Shown: positions 41,286 to 50,476, numbered from the stretch's first letter. The stretch: 64,000 nucleotides of DNA from Hyphomonas sp. BRH_c22 (GCF_000961795.1 NZ_LADU01000059.1:29187-93186), one strand, 5' to 3'. Translations and numbers: made by a program. Notes: a model not told the origin generated them from the sequence alone.

Positions 41286-42598
41286 ACGGACACCTCTGCT
41301 GCAATTTCAATGTGGAGAGTTTTGCGCGTTGGCGTGTGAATGTCCACGCCTTTCGCCTCCCATGGCACCCTGCCGCCGAGGGAGAGGGCTGCCGACAGTC
41401 CGGATTTCAGGCCGTCCTCGTGGAAGCCGCGGCCCATCCATGCGCCGGCAAACCAGATACCATCCTGCCCCTGTATGCGTGTCAGTCCGCGGACGGCGGC
41501 CTCGGCTGCGGCATCGAACTGGGGATGGTCGAATTCATAGGCGTGGAAGGTCAGGTCGTCGCGCGGGGCGGTTTCCGGGTTGAGCGTGATGAAGAGCGGG
41601 CGGCTGTCATCAAGGCCCTGCAAGCGGTTCATCCAGTAGGAAAGGCAGATGTCGCCATTGTCCTGCTTGATCACGTTCCAGCTGGCCCAGGCATTGCGGC
41701 GTGACGGCATCAGCGCGGGATCGCGGTGGAGGTAGATCGTGTTCGGACGGTAATGCACCGAGCGCAGGAGGAAGGACTGGTCCTCGCAGCTGTTTTCCAC
41801 GAGGGCAAGCGCCTGATCCGAATGGGTGGCTATGATGACATCGTCGAAAACATGCGCGCGCTTGTCGGACGTGACCACGGTGACCTTTTCGCCGAAGGGG
41901 AAGACACGGATGACCGGCGTGCGGGTGCGCACGCGGTCGCCCAGCGCCAGGGCGGCCGCGCGGACATAGGTCTGGCTGCCGCCGGTGACGGTGCGCCATT
42001 TGGGCCTTTCGCTGTGCATGAGACGGTGGTTATCGAAGAACTGGAAGAAGCTGCGGGCCGGATAGTCCAGCATGCAGGCCTCGGGCGTGGACCAGATGGC
42101 GGCGCCCATGGGGAGGATATAGTTGCAGCGGAACGGCTGGTCGAAGCCGTGCCTGTCGAGCCATGCGCCGAGCGTTGCATCCTCGATCCTGCCCTCGGCG
42201 AGTTCGGTGCGGGCAAGATCATTGAACTTCAGGATCGTGCGCCAGAAACGGTGGAATGCGGGGTTGAGCAGGTTGCGCTTCTGGGCAAACATGCCGCGCG
42301 GTGTCGAGGCCCATTCCCAGCCGTGACGGTCGGAGACGGCGAAGCTCATGTCGGAGGCCTGCGTCGCGACGCCGAGCGCGTCGAGGAAGCCGATCAGGTT
42401 CGGATAGTTCAGGCCATTGTAGACGATGAAGCCGAGATCGACCGCAGTTTCGTGGCCGTCATAGTCGAACACATGCGTGCAGGCATGCCCACCGAGCCGG
42501 TCGTCGGCCTCGAACAGGGTGACGTCCGCTGTGTCCTTCAGGGCGTAGGCGGCGCCGATGCCGGAAATGCCGGACCCTATGATTGCTATGCGTTTCAT
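41282..42598 (-). CDS. FAD-dependent amine-oxidase-like oxidoreductase
   Basis: A 438-aa flavoprotein. The dinucleotide-binding motif GSGISGIGAA is at residues 8-17, followed by a VTLFEADDRLGGHACTH stretch typical of the amine oxidase/desaturase superfamily. The C-terminal FAD segment is IWFAGAWMGRGFHEDGLKSG. In clusters with DUF1365 and cfa these proteins are thought to act on fatty acids or lipids, but the reaction is unproven. It overlaps neighbours by 4 nt on both sides. Confidence 0.88.
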   Translation of the reverse strand: MKRIAIIGSGISGIGAAYALKDTADVTLFEADDRLGGHACTHVFDYDGHETAVDLGFIVYNGLNYPNLIGFLDALGVATQASDMSFAVSDRHGWEWASTPRGMFAQKRNLLNPAFHRFWRTILKFNDLARTELAEGRIEDATLGAWLDRHGFDQPFRCNYILPMGAAIWSTPEACMLDYPARSFFQFFDNHRLMHSERPKWRTVTGGSQTYVRAAALALGDRVRTRTPVIRVFPFGEKVTVVTSDKRAHVFDDVIIATHSDQALALVENSCEDQSFLLRSVHYRPNTIYLHRDPALMPSRRNAWASWNVIKQDNGDICLSYWMNRLQGLDDSRPLFITLNPETAPRDDLTFHAYEFDHPQFDAAAEAAVRGLTRIQGQDGIWFAGAWMGRGFHEDGLKSGLSAALSLGGRVPWEAKGVDIHTPTRKTLHIEIAAEVSV

Positions 42599-44088
42599 GC
42601 GGCGTCTCGTCTTTCTTTCAGGGTCTCGTAGGCATCGAGGGCGCGGTCGCGCGCGGCCTTGTGGTCGACAATGGGCGAGGGATAGGTCTTGTCGAGGGTG
42701 ATGCCCGCGGTGGAAAGCGTGGCGGCGTCAGCCTCCCAGGGGGCGTGCAGGTACTTGCCGGGCAATCGGGCGAGTTCAGGGCACCATTGGCGGACATAGG
42801 CGCCGGTGACGTCGAACTTCTGACCCTGGGTGACGGGATTGAACACGCGGAAATAAGGCGCGGCATCTGCGCCGCTGCCTGCCGTCCACTGCCAGCTGGC
42901 AGGGTTGGAGGCGGGGTCGGCATCGACCAGCGTGTCCCAGAACCAGTCCTCACCCATTTGCCATGGCAGGAGCAGGTGCTTGGTAAGAAAGGAGGCTACA
43001 ATCATCCGTACACGATTGTGCATGAAGCCGGTATGCCATAGCTGGCGCATGCCGGCATCGACCATGGGATAGCCCGTGCGGCCCTTGCGCCAGGCGTCAC
43101 AGGCGGCGTCATCGCTGCGCCAGGGCATATGGTCGAATGCGTGATTGTAATTCCGGCTGGCGAGTTCCGGATTGTGAAACAGCAGGACATAGGAAAATTC
43201 GCGCCAGGCGATTTCGGACAGGAAGGTCATGGCACTGGCTTCATCGAAGCGGCCTGCGGCGATGCCGTGCTGGACGGCGCGCCAGACCTGTGCCGGGCCG
43301 ATCTCGCCGAAACGAAGATGCGGCGACAGGCCTGACGTGGAGGTCTTGATGTCGGGGCGATTGCGGGCGTCGGCATAGTGGTTGACCGGACCGTCGAGGA
43401 AGTCGGCGAGGCGCCGGGCGGCACCTGCCTCGCCGGGCGTCCATGTCCCGGCCAGTCCGCCGGACCAATCCGGGCCGGACGGATGCAGGCTCCAGCCGGC
43501 GAGGGCGTCGGAAGCCATGTCAGGGCCGGCGAGGGAGGCCGGTGCAGGGCTGGGCTCAGGCGCGCGGTATTCGGCGCGGACGGCCTTCCAATAGGGGGTG
43601 AAGACCTTGTAATAGCTGCCTGCGCCGGTCTTCACGGTCCACGGCTCTGTCAGCAGGCGCGCATTGCAGCTGGCGACAGAGACGCCATCCTGCTTGAGCG
43701 TTTCCATGATTTCGGCATCGAGGCCGCGTTCGGCCTGAGTGTACCGGCGGTTCCAGAACACGCTGTCAGCGCCGGATTCCGCGATTATGTCCCGAATGAC
43801 CGTGGCAGAGGGGCCCGACCGCAAGGTCAGCTGGCCGCCAACTTTGGCGATCTGCGCAGAGAGCGCGGCGAGGGATTTGCCGAGCCACCATTTCGAGGCG
43901 CCGCCATGGGCACGCAGGCCCGGCGATTGCTCGTCGTGAATGTACAGCAAAATCAGGGGCTTGCCGGTCGAAACGGCAGCATGGAGGGCCGGGTTGTCGG
44001 ATAGTCTGAGGTCTTCACGGAACCAGAAAAGGGCGGGGGCAGGCTGTGACAGGAATTCGGCTCCGGATACATGCAGTTGGAAGTACAA
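42595..44088 (-). CDS. phrB: Deoxyribodipyrimidine photolyase
   Basis: A cryptochrome/photolyase family flavoprotein repairing cyclobutane pyrimidine dimers with blue light. The N-terminal antenna domain begins ALFWFREDLRLSDNPAL. FAD-binding signatures are in SGLSPHLRFGEIGP, WREFSYVLLFHNPEL, GRTGYPMVDAGMRQLWHTGFMHNRVRM, and ASWQWTAGSGADAAPYFRVFNP. The start is uncertain: the open frame reaches TTG 44088, but a well-spaced GGAG favours a CTG at 44052. It is first in the phr-FAD-DUF1365-cfa operon. Confidence 0.93.
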   Translation of the reverse strand: MYFQLHVSGAEFLSQPAPALFWFREDLRLSDNPALHAAVSTGKPLILLYIHDEQSPGLRAHGGASKWWLGKSLAALSAQIAKVGGQLTLRSGPSATVIRDIIAESGADSVFWNRRYTQAERGLDAEIMETLKQDGVSVASCNARLLTEPWTVKTGAGSYYKVFTPYWKAVRAEYRAPEPSPAPASLAGPDMASDALAGWSLHPSGPDWSGGLAGTWTPGEAGAARRLADFLDGPVNHYADARNRPDIKTSTSGLSPHLRFGEIGPAQVWRAVQHGIAAGRFDEASAMTFLSEIAWREFSYVLLFHNPELASRNYNHAFDHMPWRSDDAACDAWRKGRTGYPMVDAGMRQLWHTGFMHNRVRMIVASFLTKHLLLPWQMGEDWFWDTLVDADPASNPASWQWTAGSGADAAPYFRVFNPVTQGQKFDVTGAYVRQWCPELARLPGKYLHAPWEADAATLSTAGITLDKTYPSPIVDHKAARDRALDAYETLKERRDAA

Positions 44089-44091
44089 AGG

Positions 44092-44120
44092 TACTACGCA
44101 TGGGAGCGGGTTATGGATCA
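44092..44120 (-). promoter_or_regulatory. Candidate sigmaE(ChrR)-type promoter for the photolyase operon
   Basis: On the minus strand, TGATCC (complement of 44115-44120), 18 bases and TAGTA (44096-44092) match the -35 TGATCC / -10 TA-rich pattern of R. sphaeroides singlet-oxygen sigmaE promoters. Transcription would start near 44085, just inside the longest open frame. An inverted TGATCC lies at 44126-44131. Confidence 0.45.
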
Positions 44121-44267
44121 GTCGGTGATCCGATGGGTTTCACCTCGGGCGTGGCGGGGCTATATCCGGTGATCAAATGGAGTCGCCAATATGGCCGTGA
44201 GTCCCGAAACCACACCCATTGCTGCCGTCATTGCAGGGCACTGCGATTGCCCGGCCGGAGATTGCTG

Positions 44268-45734
44268 ATGGATACGCAGAAGCTGATCGACCTGATCCGG
44301 GAGGCAAATGGCAAGCGTGTCATCTGTGTGGGCGACGTCATGCTCGACCGCTTCGTGTATGGGCAGGTCACCCGCATTTCGCCTGAAGCGCCGGTGCCGA
44401 TCATGCGGCGCACGCGGGAAGCCGCGATGCCGGGCGGGGCAGGCAATGTCGGGCGCAACCTGTCGACGCTGGGCCTGCGCACGGCGCTGATCGGCGTGGT
44501 GGGCGACGATGCCGAAGGGCGCGAGCTGGCGGAACTGCTGGGCCAGATAGGTAACGTGGAAGCCGACCTGATCGTGATGCGCGACCGGCCGACGACGCTG
44601 AAAACGCGCTTCGTCGCGGGGGGCCAGCAATTGTTGCGGGTGGACGCGGAAGACACGCGGGCCATCGACCTGACAGCCGAGGCCGATATCGTGATGTCAC
44701 TCGAAGACGCCGCGAAGGATGCGAGCCTCATCATCCTGTCGGATTATGCCAAGGGCACGATCACGAAGAATGTCATCGAGGCCGCAATCGCGGCAGGCCG
44801 CGCGCATGGCATTCCCGTGATTGCAGATCCGAAGGGGCTGGATTTTTCGCGCTATGGCGCGGTCGACCTGCTGAAGCCGAATGCGGTGGAACTGGGCCAG
44901 GCAATGGGCGTGCCGGTGGAGACCGACCGCGATGCAGCCGAGGCCCTGACGCAAGCGATGAGCGTGCTGCCCGCCAAGGCGATTGTGGTGACGCGCGCGG
45001 CCAAGGGCATGTCGTTTGTGCAGAAGGATGGCTGCGTGATGCACCGGTCCGGCGAGGCACGGGAAGTGTATGACGTGTCCGGTGCGGGCGATACAAGCAT
45101 TGCCGCGCTGGCGCTGGGGCTGGCGGCGGGCGGAAGCCTGGCGGAGGCGGTGGAACTGGCGATTGCTGCGTCCGGCATTGCTGTCGGGAAATCGGGCACG
45201 GCCACTGTGTCGGCAAGCGAGTTGAACACGGCGCTGCAAATGGGCCTGCGCAATGGCGGCATCTCGCATGTGCCGCTGGAGACGCTGGTCGAGCAGGTGA
45301 ACGTCTGGCGGGATTCCAACCTGACCGTCGGGTTCACAAATGGCTGTTTCGACATCCTGCATCCGGGCCATCTCAAGGTTCTGGAAGAAGCCAAGGCGCG
45401 CTGCGGCCGCCTTGTCGTCGGCCTGAATTCGGACGCCTCCGTGAAGCGCCTGAAGGGCCCGAGCCGTCCGGTGAATGATGAATCGTCGCGGGCGCGTGTC
45501 CTGTCGGGCCTGTCGGCGGTCGATGCAGTTGTCGTGTTCGATGAAGATACGCCCGGCGCGCTGATTGCAGCGCTGCAGCCCGACCTGCTGGTCAAGGGCG
45601 GCGACTATACGATCGAGACAATCGTCGGCGCTGATGTGGTTCTGGCACGCGGCGGGACGGTGCATATCGTGCCGCTGGTTGATGGCCAGTCGACCACGGC
45701 GGCGATCGAACGCGCGAATGTCCGGGCCGAATGA
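44268..45734 (+). CDS. hldE: Bifunctional heptose-7-phosphate kinase / heptose-1-phosphate adenylyltransferase
   Basis: A 488-aa fusion making ADP-heptose for the LPS inner core. The N-terminal ribokinase-fold domain has PGGAGNVGRNLSTLG and the catalytic GAGDT (272-276). The C-terminal nucleotidyltransferase has GFTNGCFDILHPGH with HPGH at 365-368, and LVKGGDYTIE. ATG 44268 follows CGGAG. The open frame begins further upstream (44046), but the region before 44268 does not resemble HldE. Its stop overlaps the ATG of a 59-aa ORF. Confidence 0.95.
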   Translation: MDTQKLIDLIREANGKRVICVGDVMLDRFVYGQVTRISPEAPVPIMRRTREAAMPGGAGNVGRNLSTLGLRTALIGVVGDDAEGRELAELLGQIGNVEADLIVMRDRPTTLKTRFVAGGQQLLRVDAEDTRAIDLTAEADIVMSLEDAAKDASLIILSDYAKGTITKNVIEAAIAAGRAHGIPVIADPKGLDFSRYGAVDLLKPNAVELGQAMGVPVETDRDAAEALTQAMSVLPAKAIVVTRAAKGMSFVQKDGCVMHRSGEAREVYDVSGAGDTSIAALALGLAAGGSLAEAVELAIAASGIAVGKSGTATVSASELNTALQMGLRNGGISHVPLETLVEQVNVWRDSNLTVGFTNGCFDILHPGHLKVLEEAKARCGRLVVGLNSDASVKRLKGPSRPVNDESSRARVLSGLSAVDAVVVFDEDTPGALIAALQPDLLVKGGDYTIETIVGADVVLARGGTVHIVPLVDGQSTTAAIERANVRAE

Positions 45735-45910
45735 GTGTGACGGCCGCCAGCGTCGCGGGGCAGCTGCTTCGCCAGTATGGTGACGACGCCAGCGTGATCG
45801 CCACGCTGCGAGCAGCGGAAGTGGCCGCGCAGGGCGATGTTGAGGCCCTGGCGCATTGGGACGCGGTGATTGCGATTCTGGACGGCGGCGGTACCGGACC
45901 GGCTAACTGA
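45731..45910 (+). CDS. Small conserved-looking protein, 59 aa
   Basis: ATG 45731 overlaps the hldE TGA (ATGA), giving a 59-residue protein ending GGGTGPAN. Residues 11-50 form amphipathic helices (QLLRQYGDDASVIATLRAAE followed by an AHWDAVIAIL helix). The codon pattern matches its neighbours, and tight coupling to hldE favours a real gene. Short proteins of this shape occur in Alphaproteobacteria without known function. It is too short to classify. Confidence 0.6.
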   Translation: MSVTAASVAGQLLRQYGDDASVIATLRAAEVAAQGDVEALAHWDAVIAILDGGGTGPAN

Positions 45911-45989
45911 AAAGAAACAGTGCCGGGAAGGCAACCCGGACCTGCCTTATGTGTTATGTCCAGCGGGTTGGAGTTCGGGGTCAGATTTG

Positions 45990-47765
45990 ATGCAAGCCTT
46001 CCTGTCTGACCATGCGGCCGTCATCTCGCTTTGCATCCTGGCAGCCATGTTTGCCGGCTTCTTCATGGAGCGGCTGCCGCCAGCGGCGATAGCCATGATC
46101 GGGGCAGCAGCGTTCATTCTGATCGGCTTTCTGGACGAACCCGGTGCGCTGTCGGCTTTTTCCAACAGTGCGCCGATCACGATTGGCGCCATGTTCATCC
46201 TCGCTGCGGCGCTGAAACGGACGGGTGTTCTGGACGCACTGGCCGCTTCCGTCCTGCAGGAGGCTGACCGGTCGACAGTTGGCGCGCTGCTTTTACTGGG
46301 CGTGACCGTGTCCATCGGGTCTGCCTTCGTCAATAACACGGCGGTGGTTGTCATCCTGCTGCCGATTGTCATGGAACTGGCCGGGCGCCTGAAAATCTCC
46401 GAAAAGAAGCTGCTCATTCCCCTGTCATATGTGTCGATCATGGCCGGAACCTGTACGTTGATCGGGACATCAACCAACCTGCTGGTTGCCGGTGTGGCGC
46501 AAGATGCCGGCATGGAAGCGTTCAGCATTTTCGAGATCACGCCGGTTGGCCTGGTCACGTTCGGAACGGGTCTCGCCGTCCTGCTGGGGCTCGGATGGGT
46601 GTTGCTGCCGCGCGCCGCGGCCGGATCGACGGCGCCCACGGCACCGGTCCGCTACTTGACCGATGCGGTTGTCCCGGAGGAGTCTGCGGTTATCGGGCGC
46701 CTGGTCACCGAAGTGCCCGAGCTTTCCAAGAAAGGGATCAGCGTCGTATCCCACAGCCGGGGGAGCCGGCGGTTTTCCGGGAGTGATGCGGACGAATTGC
46801 TGAAGGCAGGCGACCGCGTTACCCTGCGGGCCGATCTGACGGAGCTGCTGACCCTGGTGGATTCGGAGCTGTTCCGTATCGGCATCAGCCGCCGCAAGAC
46901 GGATGCCGGCCCGGAAGAGCGGGCGCTGGCGACCGTCGCCGCGAATGATTCCAATATCGGCCGGCGGATTGCCGAGATTTCCTACCTGTCGCACCATGCC
47001 GTGACCGTTCGCGGACTGACGCGGTACGGTAATCCCCCCGGGCCGGACCTTGCCAATGCCCGGCTCAAGGCCGGCGACAGGCTGATCGTCGATGGCAACC
47101 GGAGCGAACTGCATGAGCTGGCGGCATCAGGCGCGCTGGTCGTAGACCAGACCTTCAAGGCAGAACCCTTCCGCCGCAAACGCGGGCCGCTGGCCATTGC
47201 TATACTCGCGGCAGTGATTCTTTCATCGGCCATCCTGGGCATTCCGCTGGTGATGGCTTCGCTGATCGGGGTGGGCGCCGTGCTGGCCTTTGGCTGCCTG
47301 TCGCTGAGTGATGCGTTCGAGGCGATGGACGCCGGGGTGCTTGCGCTGATCTTTGCCATGCTGATGGTTGGACAGGGCCTGGTCGCGTCTGGCGGCGTGG
47401 ACATGCTGGTCAGCAGCATGACGCCCCTGCTGGTGTCGGCGTCACCCTTGTGGCTGGTGCTGATGATCTACCTGCTGACGTCGGTACTGACGGAACTGGT
47501 GACCAATGCCGCCGTGGCGGTCATCATGACACCGCTGGTGATCGTGCTGGGAACGGAACTGGGCATTGAGCCGCGCGCGCTGGTGATTGCCGTGATGTTC
47601 GGTGCAAGCGCAAGTTTTGCGTCTCCCATCGGCTATCAGACAAACACGATCGTGCATGCGGCGGGCAATTACAGGTTCTCGGATTTCCTCAAGATTGGCG
47701 TGCCGATGAACCTGATTGTCGGGGTCACAACGAGCATTGCGATCTACCTGTTCTACCTGGCCTGA
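45990..47765 (+). CDS. SLC13-family permease with two TrkA-C domains
   Basis: A 591-aa membrane protein. About six helices and the GTSTNLLVAGVA motif lie in residues 1-210. Two TrkA-C (RCK-C) regulatory domains follow (about 225-300 and 310-385). The second helical half contains LTELVTNAAVAVIMTPLVIV and FGASASFASPIGYQTN, with repeat-hairpin motifs of the DASS/ion transporter superfamily. Such proteins are often annotated as sulfate, dicarboxylate or potassium-linked transporters; the substrate cannot be read here. ATG 45990 was chosen over upstream starts that lack hydrophobic character. Confidence 0.88.
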   Translation: MQAFLSDHAAVISLCILAAMFAGFFMERLPPAAIAMIGAAAFILIGFLDEPGALSAFSNSAPITIGAMFILAAALKRTGVLDALAASVLQEADRSTVGALLLLGVTVSIGSAFVNNTAVVVILLPIVMELAGRLKISEKKLLIPLSYVSIMAGTCTLIGTSTNLLVAGVAQDAGMEAFSIFEITPVGLVTFGTGLAVLLGLGWVLLPRAAAGSTAPTAPVRYLTDAVVPEESAVIGRLVTEVPELSKKGISVVSHSRGSRRFSGSDADELLKAGDRVTLRADLTELLTLVDSELFRIGISRRKTDAGPEERALATVAANDSNIGRRIAEISYLSHHAVTVRGLTRYGNPPGPDLANARLKAGDRLIVDGNRSELHELAASGALVVDQTFKAEPFRRKRGPLAIAILAAVILSSAILGIPLVMASLIGVGAVLAFGCLSLSDAFEAMDAGVLALIFAMLMVGQGLVASGGVDMLVSSMTPLLVSASPLWLVLMIYLLTSVLTELVTNAAVAVIMTPLVIVLGTELGIEPRALVIAVMFGASASFASPIGYQTNTIVHAAGNYRFSDFLKIGVPMNLIVGVTTSIAIYLFYLA

Positions 47766-47785
47766 TGAGCGGGCAGGCGGGGACG

Positions 47786-48115
47786 CTAGTTGGCGACGCC
47801 CTTTTTGAGCTCGTAGGTGCCGCCGCCCGTCAGGTTGAACCAGTCGAGGATATCCGGGTGGGTGAGCGGGGTGTCGGAATCGTCCGGCAGCAGGTTCTGC
47901 TCGGAGACATAGGCAACATAATGGGTGCGCTCATTCTCGGCAAACAGGTGGTAGAAAGGCTGGTCCTTGCGGGGCCGGACTTCCTCAGGGATGGATTCAT
48001 ACCATTCCACTGTATTCGCGAATTGCGGGTCCACGTCGAAAATTACGCCCCTGAATGGAAACATGCGGTGGCGGACGACCTGGCCGATCTGGAACTTGGC
48101 AACATGCGTGGACAT
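47786..48115 (-). CDS. hspQ: Heat shock protein HspQ
   Basis: A 109-aa hemimethylated-DNA-binding/HspQ family protein: AKFQIGQVVRHRMFPFRGVI, then IPEEVRPRKDQPFYHLFAEN and HYVAYVSEQNLLPD. HspQ modulates Lon-dependent proteolysis in Enterobacteria; its alphaproteobacterial role is less studied. The open frame runs upstream to 48259, but those 48 residues are arginine-rich and unlike the family, so ATG 48115 is preferred. It converges on the transporter gene with a 20-nt gap. Confidence 0.92.
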   Translation of the reverse strand: MSTHVAKFQIGQVVRHRMFPFRGVIFDVDPQFANTVEWYESIPEEVRPRKDQPFYHLFAENERTHYVAYVSEQNLLPDDSDTPLTHPDILDWFNLTGGGTYELKKGVAN

Positions 48116-48258
48116 GGCGTTATAGCTGCGATTTCCGTCAATGGGGTGGGTCAATAACAGGGCCGACCTCGCCGCCCGGCGGCGCCGGCGGCCAAACAGG
48201 TATTTCAACCACCCGTTGCAATTGCGTCCACTAGCCATTTCCAGCTCCTGTGATAACA

Positions 48259-49416
48259 ATGCCCCAAGTCATCAATTTGGGCCACACCATGGCTGAAAAA
48301 AAAGCGCCGGGTGCCCGCAACAGGCGGAGCGCCACGCGCAACGGAAAGACGGCACCGCTTTTTGCGGCCGTCGACCTTGGAACGAATAATTGCCGCCTGC
48401 TGGTCGCCGAGCCACGCGGGAAGACGTTTCGCGTGGTCGATTCCCATTCCCAGATTGCCCGTCTTGGCGAGGGCCTGCACGAGACCGGCCGCCTGTCGGA
48501 TGCCGCAATCGAGCGGGCAATTGACGCATTGCAGCACATTCGCAGGAAGTTGAAACAGCATGGCGTTGGACGGGTGCGCTGCATCGCGACCGAAGCCTGC
48601 CGGAAGGCCGAGAACGGCGCCGAATTCATCCGCCGGGTACATGAGGAAACGGGTCTCACCTTCAAGATCATCGGGGCCAAGGAAGAAGCGCGCCTGGCGA
48701 CGATTGGCTGCCACGACCTGATCGCGCCGCAGGCCAAGTCCGTTCTGGTTGTCGATATCGGCGGCGGATCGACCGAATTGTCCTGGGTGAATGCCGAGGC
48801 GGCCCGGGACAATGGGTTCAAGGGCCTGCTGGAAAAGGCGCCCATTCTCGGTTGGACCAGCCTGCCGCTGGGCGTGGTGACGCTTTCGGAAGCCTTTTCC
48901 CATCTCGATGAAGTCGAATCCTATCCGCTCATGGTCGAGCATGCCCGCCAGACGCTCAAGACATGGGACGGGATCGAAGACGTGCGCGCCGCCATGAGCA
49001 GCGACGAGGCCCACATGATCGGCACGTCCGGGACCGTCACCTGCCTGGCCGGCGTGCACCTCAAGCTCGATCGCTACCGGCGCGACAAGGTGGACGGGAC
49101 CTGGCTGAGCCGTGAAGAAAGCGCCGCAGCCGTGCAGTTGCTGCGTGACGTGGGCCTGGAAGGGCGGGCCAAGCTGCCGACGATTGGCGACGAGCGCGCC
49201 GGACTGATGCTCTCGGGCTGCGCCATCGTTGAGGCCGTGTGGGAAGCGTTTCCGGCCGGGCGGCTGCGCGTGGCCGACAGGGGACTGCGCGAGGGCCTGT
49301 TGCTGTCCATGATGTATGGGCCCAAGAAGCCCAAGGCGCGGCGCCGCAACCGGCGCACACGCCGCGGGCCTGATAACCAGGCTGGCAGCCAGAAGGACGC
49401 ACCAGATGTCGGATGA
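48259..49416 (+). CDS. Ppx/GppA family phosphatase
   Basis: A protein of about 385 aa of the ASKHA exopolyphosphatase/pppGpp phosphohydrolase family. The N-terminal phosphate-1 motif is AAVDLGTNNCRLLVAE; the second phosphate motif is VVDIGGGSTELSW. IATEACRKAENG and MIGTSGTVTCLAGVHL are also typical. The highly basic C-terminus ends in KKPKARRRNRRTRRGP and runs over the rlmE start. Possible starts are GTG 48250, ATG 48259 and ATG 48289; none has a clear ribosome site. Whether polyphosphate or pppGpp is the substrate is not visible. Confidence 0.88.
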   Translation: MPQVINLGHTMAEKKAPGARNRRSATRNGKTAPLFAAVDLGTNNCRLLVAEPRGKTFRVVDSHSQIARLGEGLHETGRLSDAAIERAIDALQHIRRKLKQHGVGRVRCIATEACRKAENGAEFIRRVHEETGLTFKIIGAKEEARLATIGCHDLIAPQAKSVLVVDIGGGSTELSWVNAEAARDNGFKGLLEKAPILGWTSLPLGVVTLSEAFSHLDEVESYPLMVEHARQTLKTWDGIEDVRAAMSSDEAHMIGTSGTVTCLAGVHLKLDRYRRDKVDGTWLSREESAAAVQLLRDVGLEGRAKLPTIGDERAGLMLSGCAIVEAVWEAFPAGRLRVADRGLREGLLLSMMYGPKKPKARRRNRRTRRGPDNQAGSQKDAPDVG

Positions 49417-50110
49417 AGAAAAGCGCCGCTGGAAAGGCCCGACGGGCAACAAGGGCTCGTCTGGCCGTCAGATGGACGAGCGCAAGGTGTTTGCCCACAG
49501 GGCGAAATCGGAGAGTTCGAAAAAGTGGATCGAGCGCCAGCTGCAGGACCCGTATGTCCGCAAGGCGAAGGACGAGGGCTTTCGCGCACGGGCCGCTTAT
49601 AAATTGCTGGAGATAGACGAGAAGGCCGGCCTGTTGCGGCGGGGCCAGCGGGTGGTGGACCTGGGGTGTGCGCCGGGCGGCTGGTTGCAGGTGGCGGTGG
49701 CCAAGGGGGCGGCGGAAGTGGTCGGCATCGACCTGCTGCCGGTCGAGCCGGTGGCGGGCGCGCATATCGTGCAGGGCGATGTCAATGATCCGGACGATGT
49801 GGCGCGCATGCTGAAAGGCCTTACCGGCAAGCCGGACCTCGTCCTGTCGGACATGGCGGCCAATACGACCGGGCACAAGCAGACCGATCACCTGCGCACC
49901 GTGGCGCTGGTAGAGATGGCGGTGGCGTTCGCCGTGGCGCACCTCGCGCCGGGCGGGGCGTTCTGCTCGAAAGTGTTCCAGGGCGGCGCAACCAAGGACG
50001 TGCTGGAAATGCTGAAGGCGAACTTCAAGAGCGTGAAGCATATCAAACCCCCGGCGAGCCGTGCCGGAAGCCCGGAAATATTTGTCATCGCCAAGGGGTT
50101 CAAAGGCTGA
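49406..50110 (+). CDS. rlmE: 23S rRNA (uridine-2'-O-)-methyltransferase RlmE
   Basis: A 234-aa RrmJ/FtsJ methyltransferase acting on U2552 of 23S rRNA. SAM motif VVDLGCAPGGWLQVA; the catalytic K-D-K-E tetrad is in RARAAYKLLEID, LVLSDMAANTTG, FCSKVFQGG and RAGSPEIFVIAKG. A basic N-terminal extension of about 45 residues precedes the core. ATG 49406 overlaps the end of the Ppx/GppA gene by 11 nt. It converges on the dodecin gene. Confidence 0.95.
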   Translation: MSDEEKRRWKGPTGNKGSSGRQMDERKVFAHRAKSESSKKWIERQLQDPYVRKAKDEGFRARAAYKLLEIDEKAGLLRRGQRVVDLGCAPGGWLQVAVAKGAAEVVGIDLLPVEPVAGAHIVQGDVNDPDDVARMLKGLTGKPDLVLSDMAANTTGHKQTDHLRTVALVEMAVAFAVAHLAPGGAFCSKVFQGGATKDVLEMLKANFKSVKHIKPPASRAGSPEIFVIAKGFKG

Positions 50111-50148
50111 ACTGCGCGAGCGCGCGTGCCCGGCAGGAAGGCGAGCGG

Positions 50149-50358
50149 TCAGCCCTCGTATTTGAATCCGAGTTCGATCGTCACCTGATAATACTTGACC
50201 TTGTTGTTCTCAATGAAGCCGCGCGTGGACGTGACTTCGAACCAATCGAGACTGCGCAGCGTCTTGCTCGCCGTGGCCAGCGCGCCTTCGATTGCATCCT
50301 CGATGGACTTCTCTGACGTGCCGACGATCTTGCTGATGGCATAGGTGTCTGATGACAT
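50149..50358 (-). CDS. Dodecin
   Basis: A 69-aa flavin-storage protein forming dodecamers. Family features are the opening YAISKIVGTSEKSIEDAI, the flavin-stacking tryptophan W39 in LDWFEV, and Q58 in YYQVTIELGFKYE. The ATG at 50358 is preceded by an AGGAG-type site on the minus strand (AAGAGGAGAAAAACA). Confidence 0.93.
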   Translation of the reverse strand: MSSDTYAISKIVGTSEKSIEDAIEGALATASKTLRSLDWFEVTSTRGFIENNKVKYYQVTIELGFKYEG

Positions 50359-50476
50359 TGTTTTTCTCCTCTTGCTGTGGGGTCAACGGATGTGGCGGCG
50401 AACTGTTCCGCGCCGATCCTGCTTGCGCAGGGTCGTCAACGCGGCCAGACTGTTTGTCCAGACAAGGGAGAGGAAG

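Noticed and set aside
48116..48259. An N-terminal extension of HspQ by 48 residues
   Set aside because: The residues are arginine-rich and unlike any HspQ; the family starts at the ATG at 48115.
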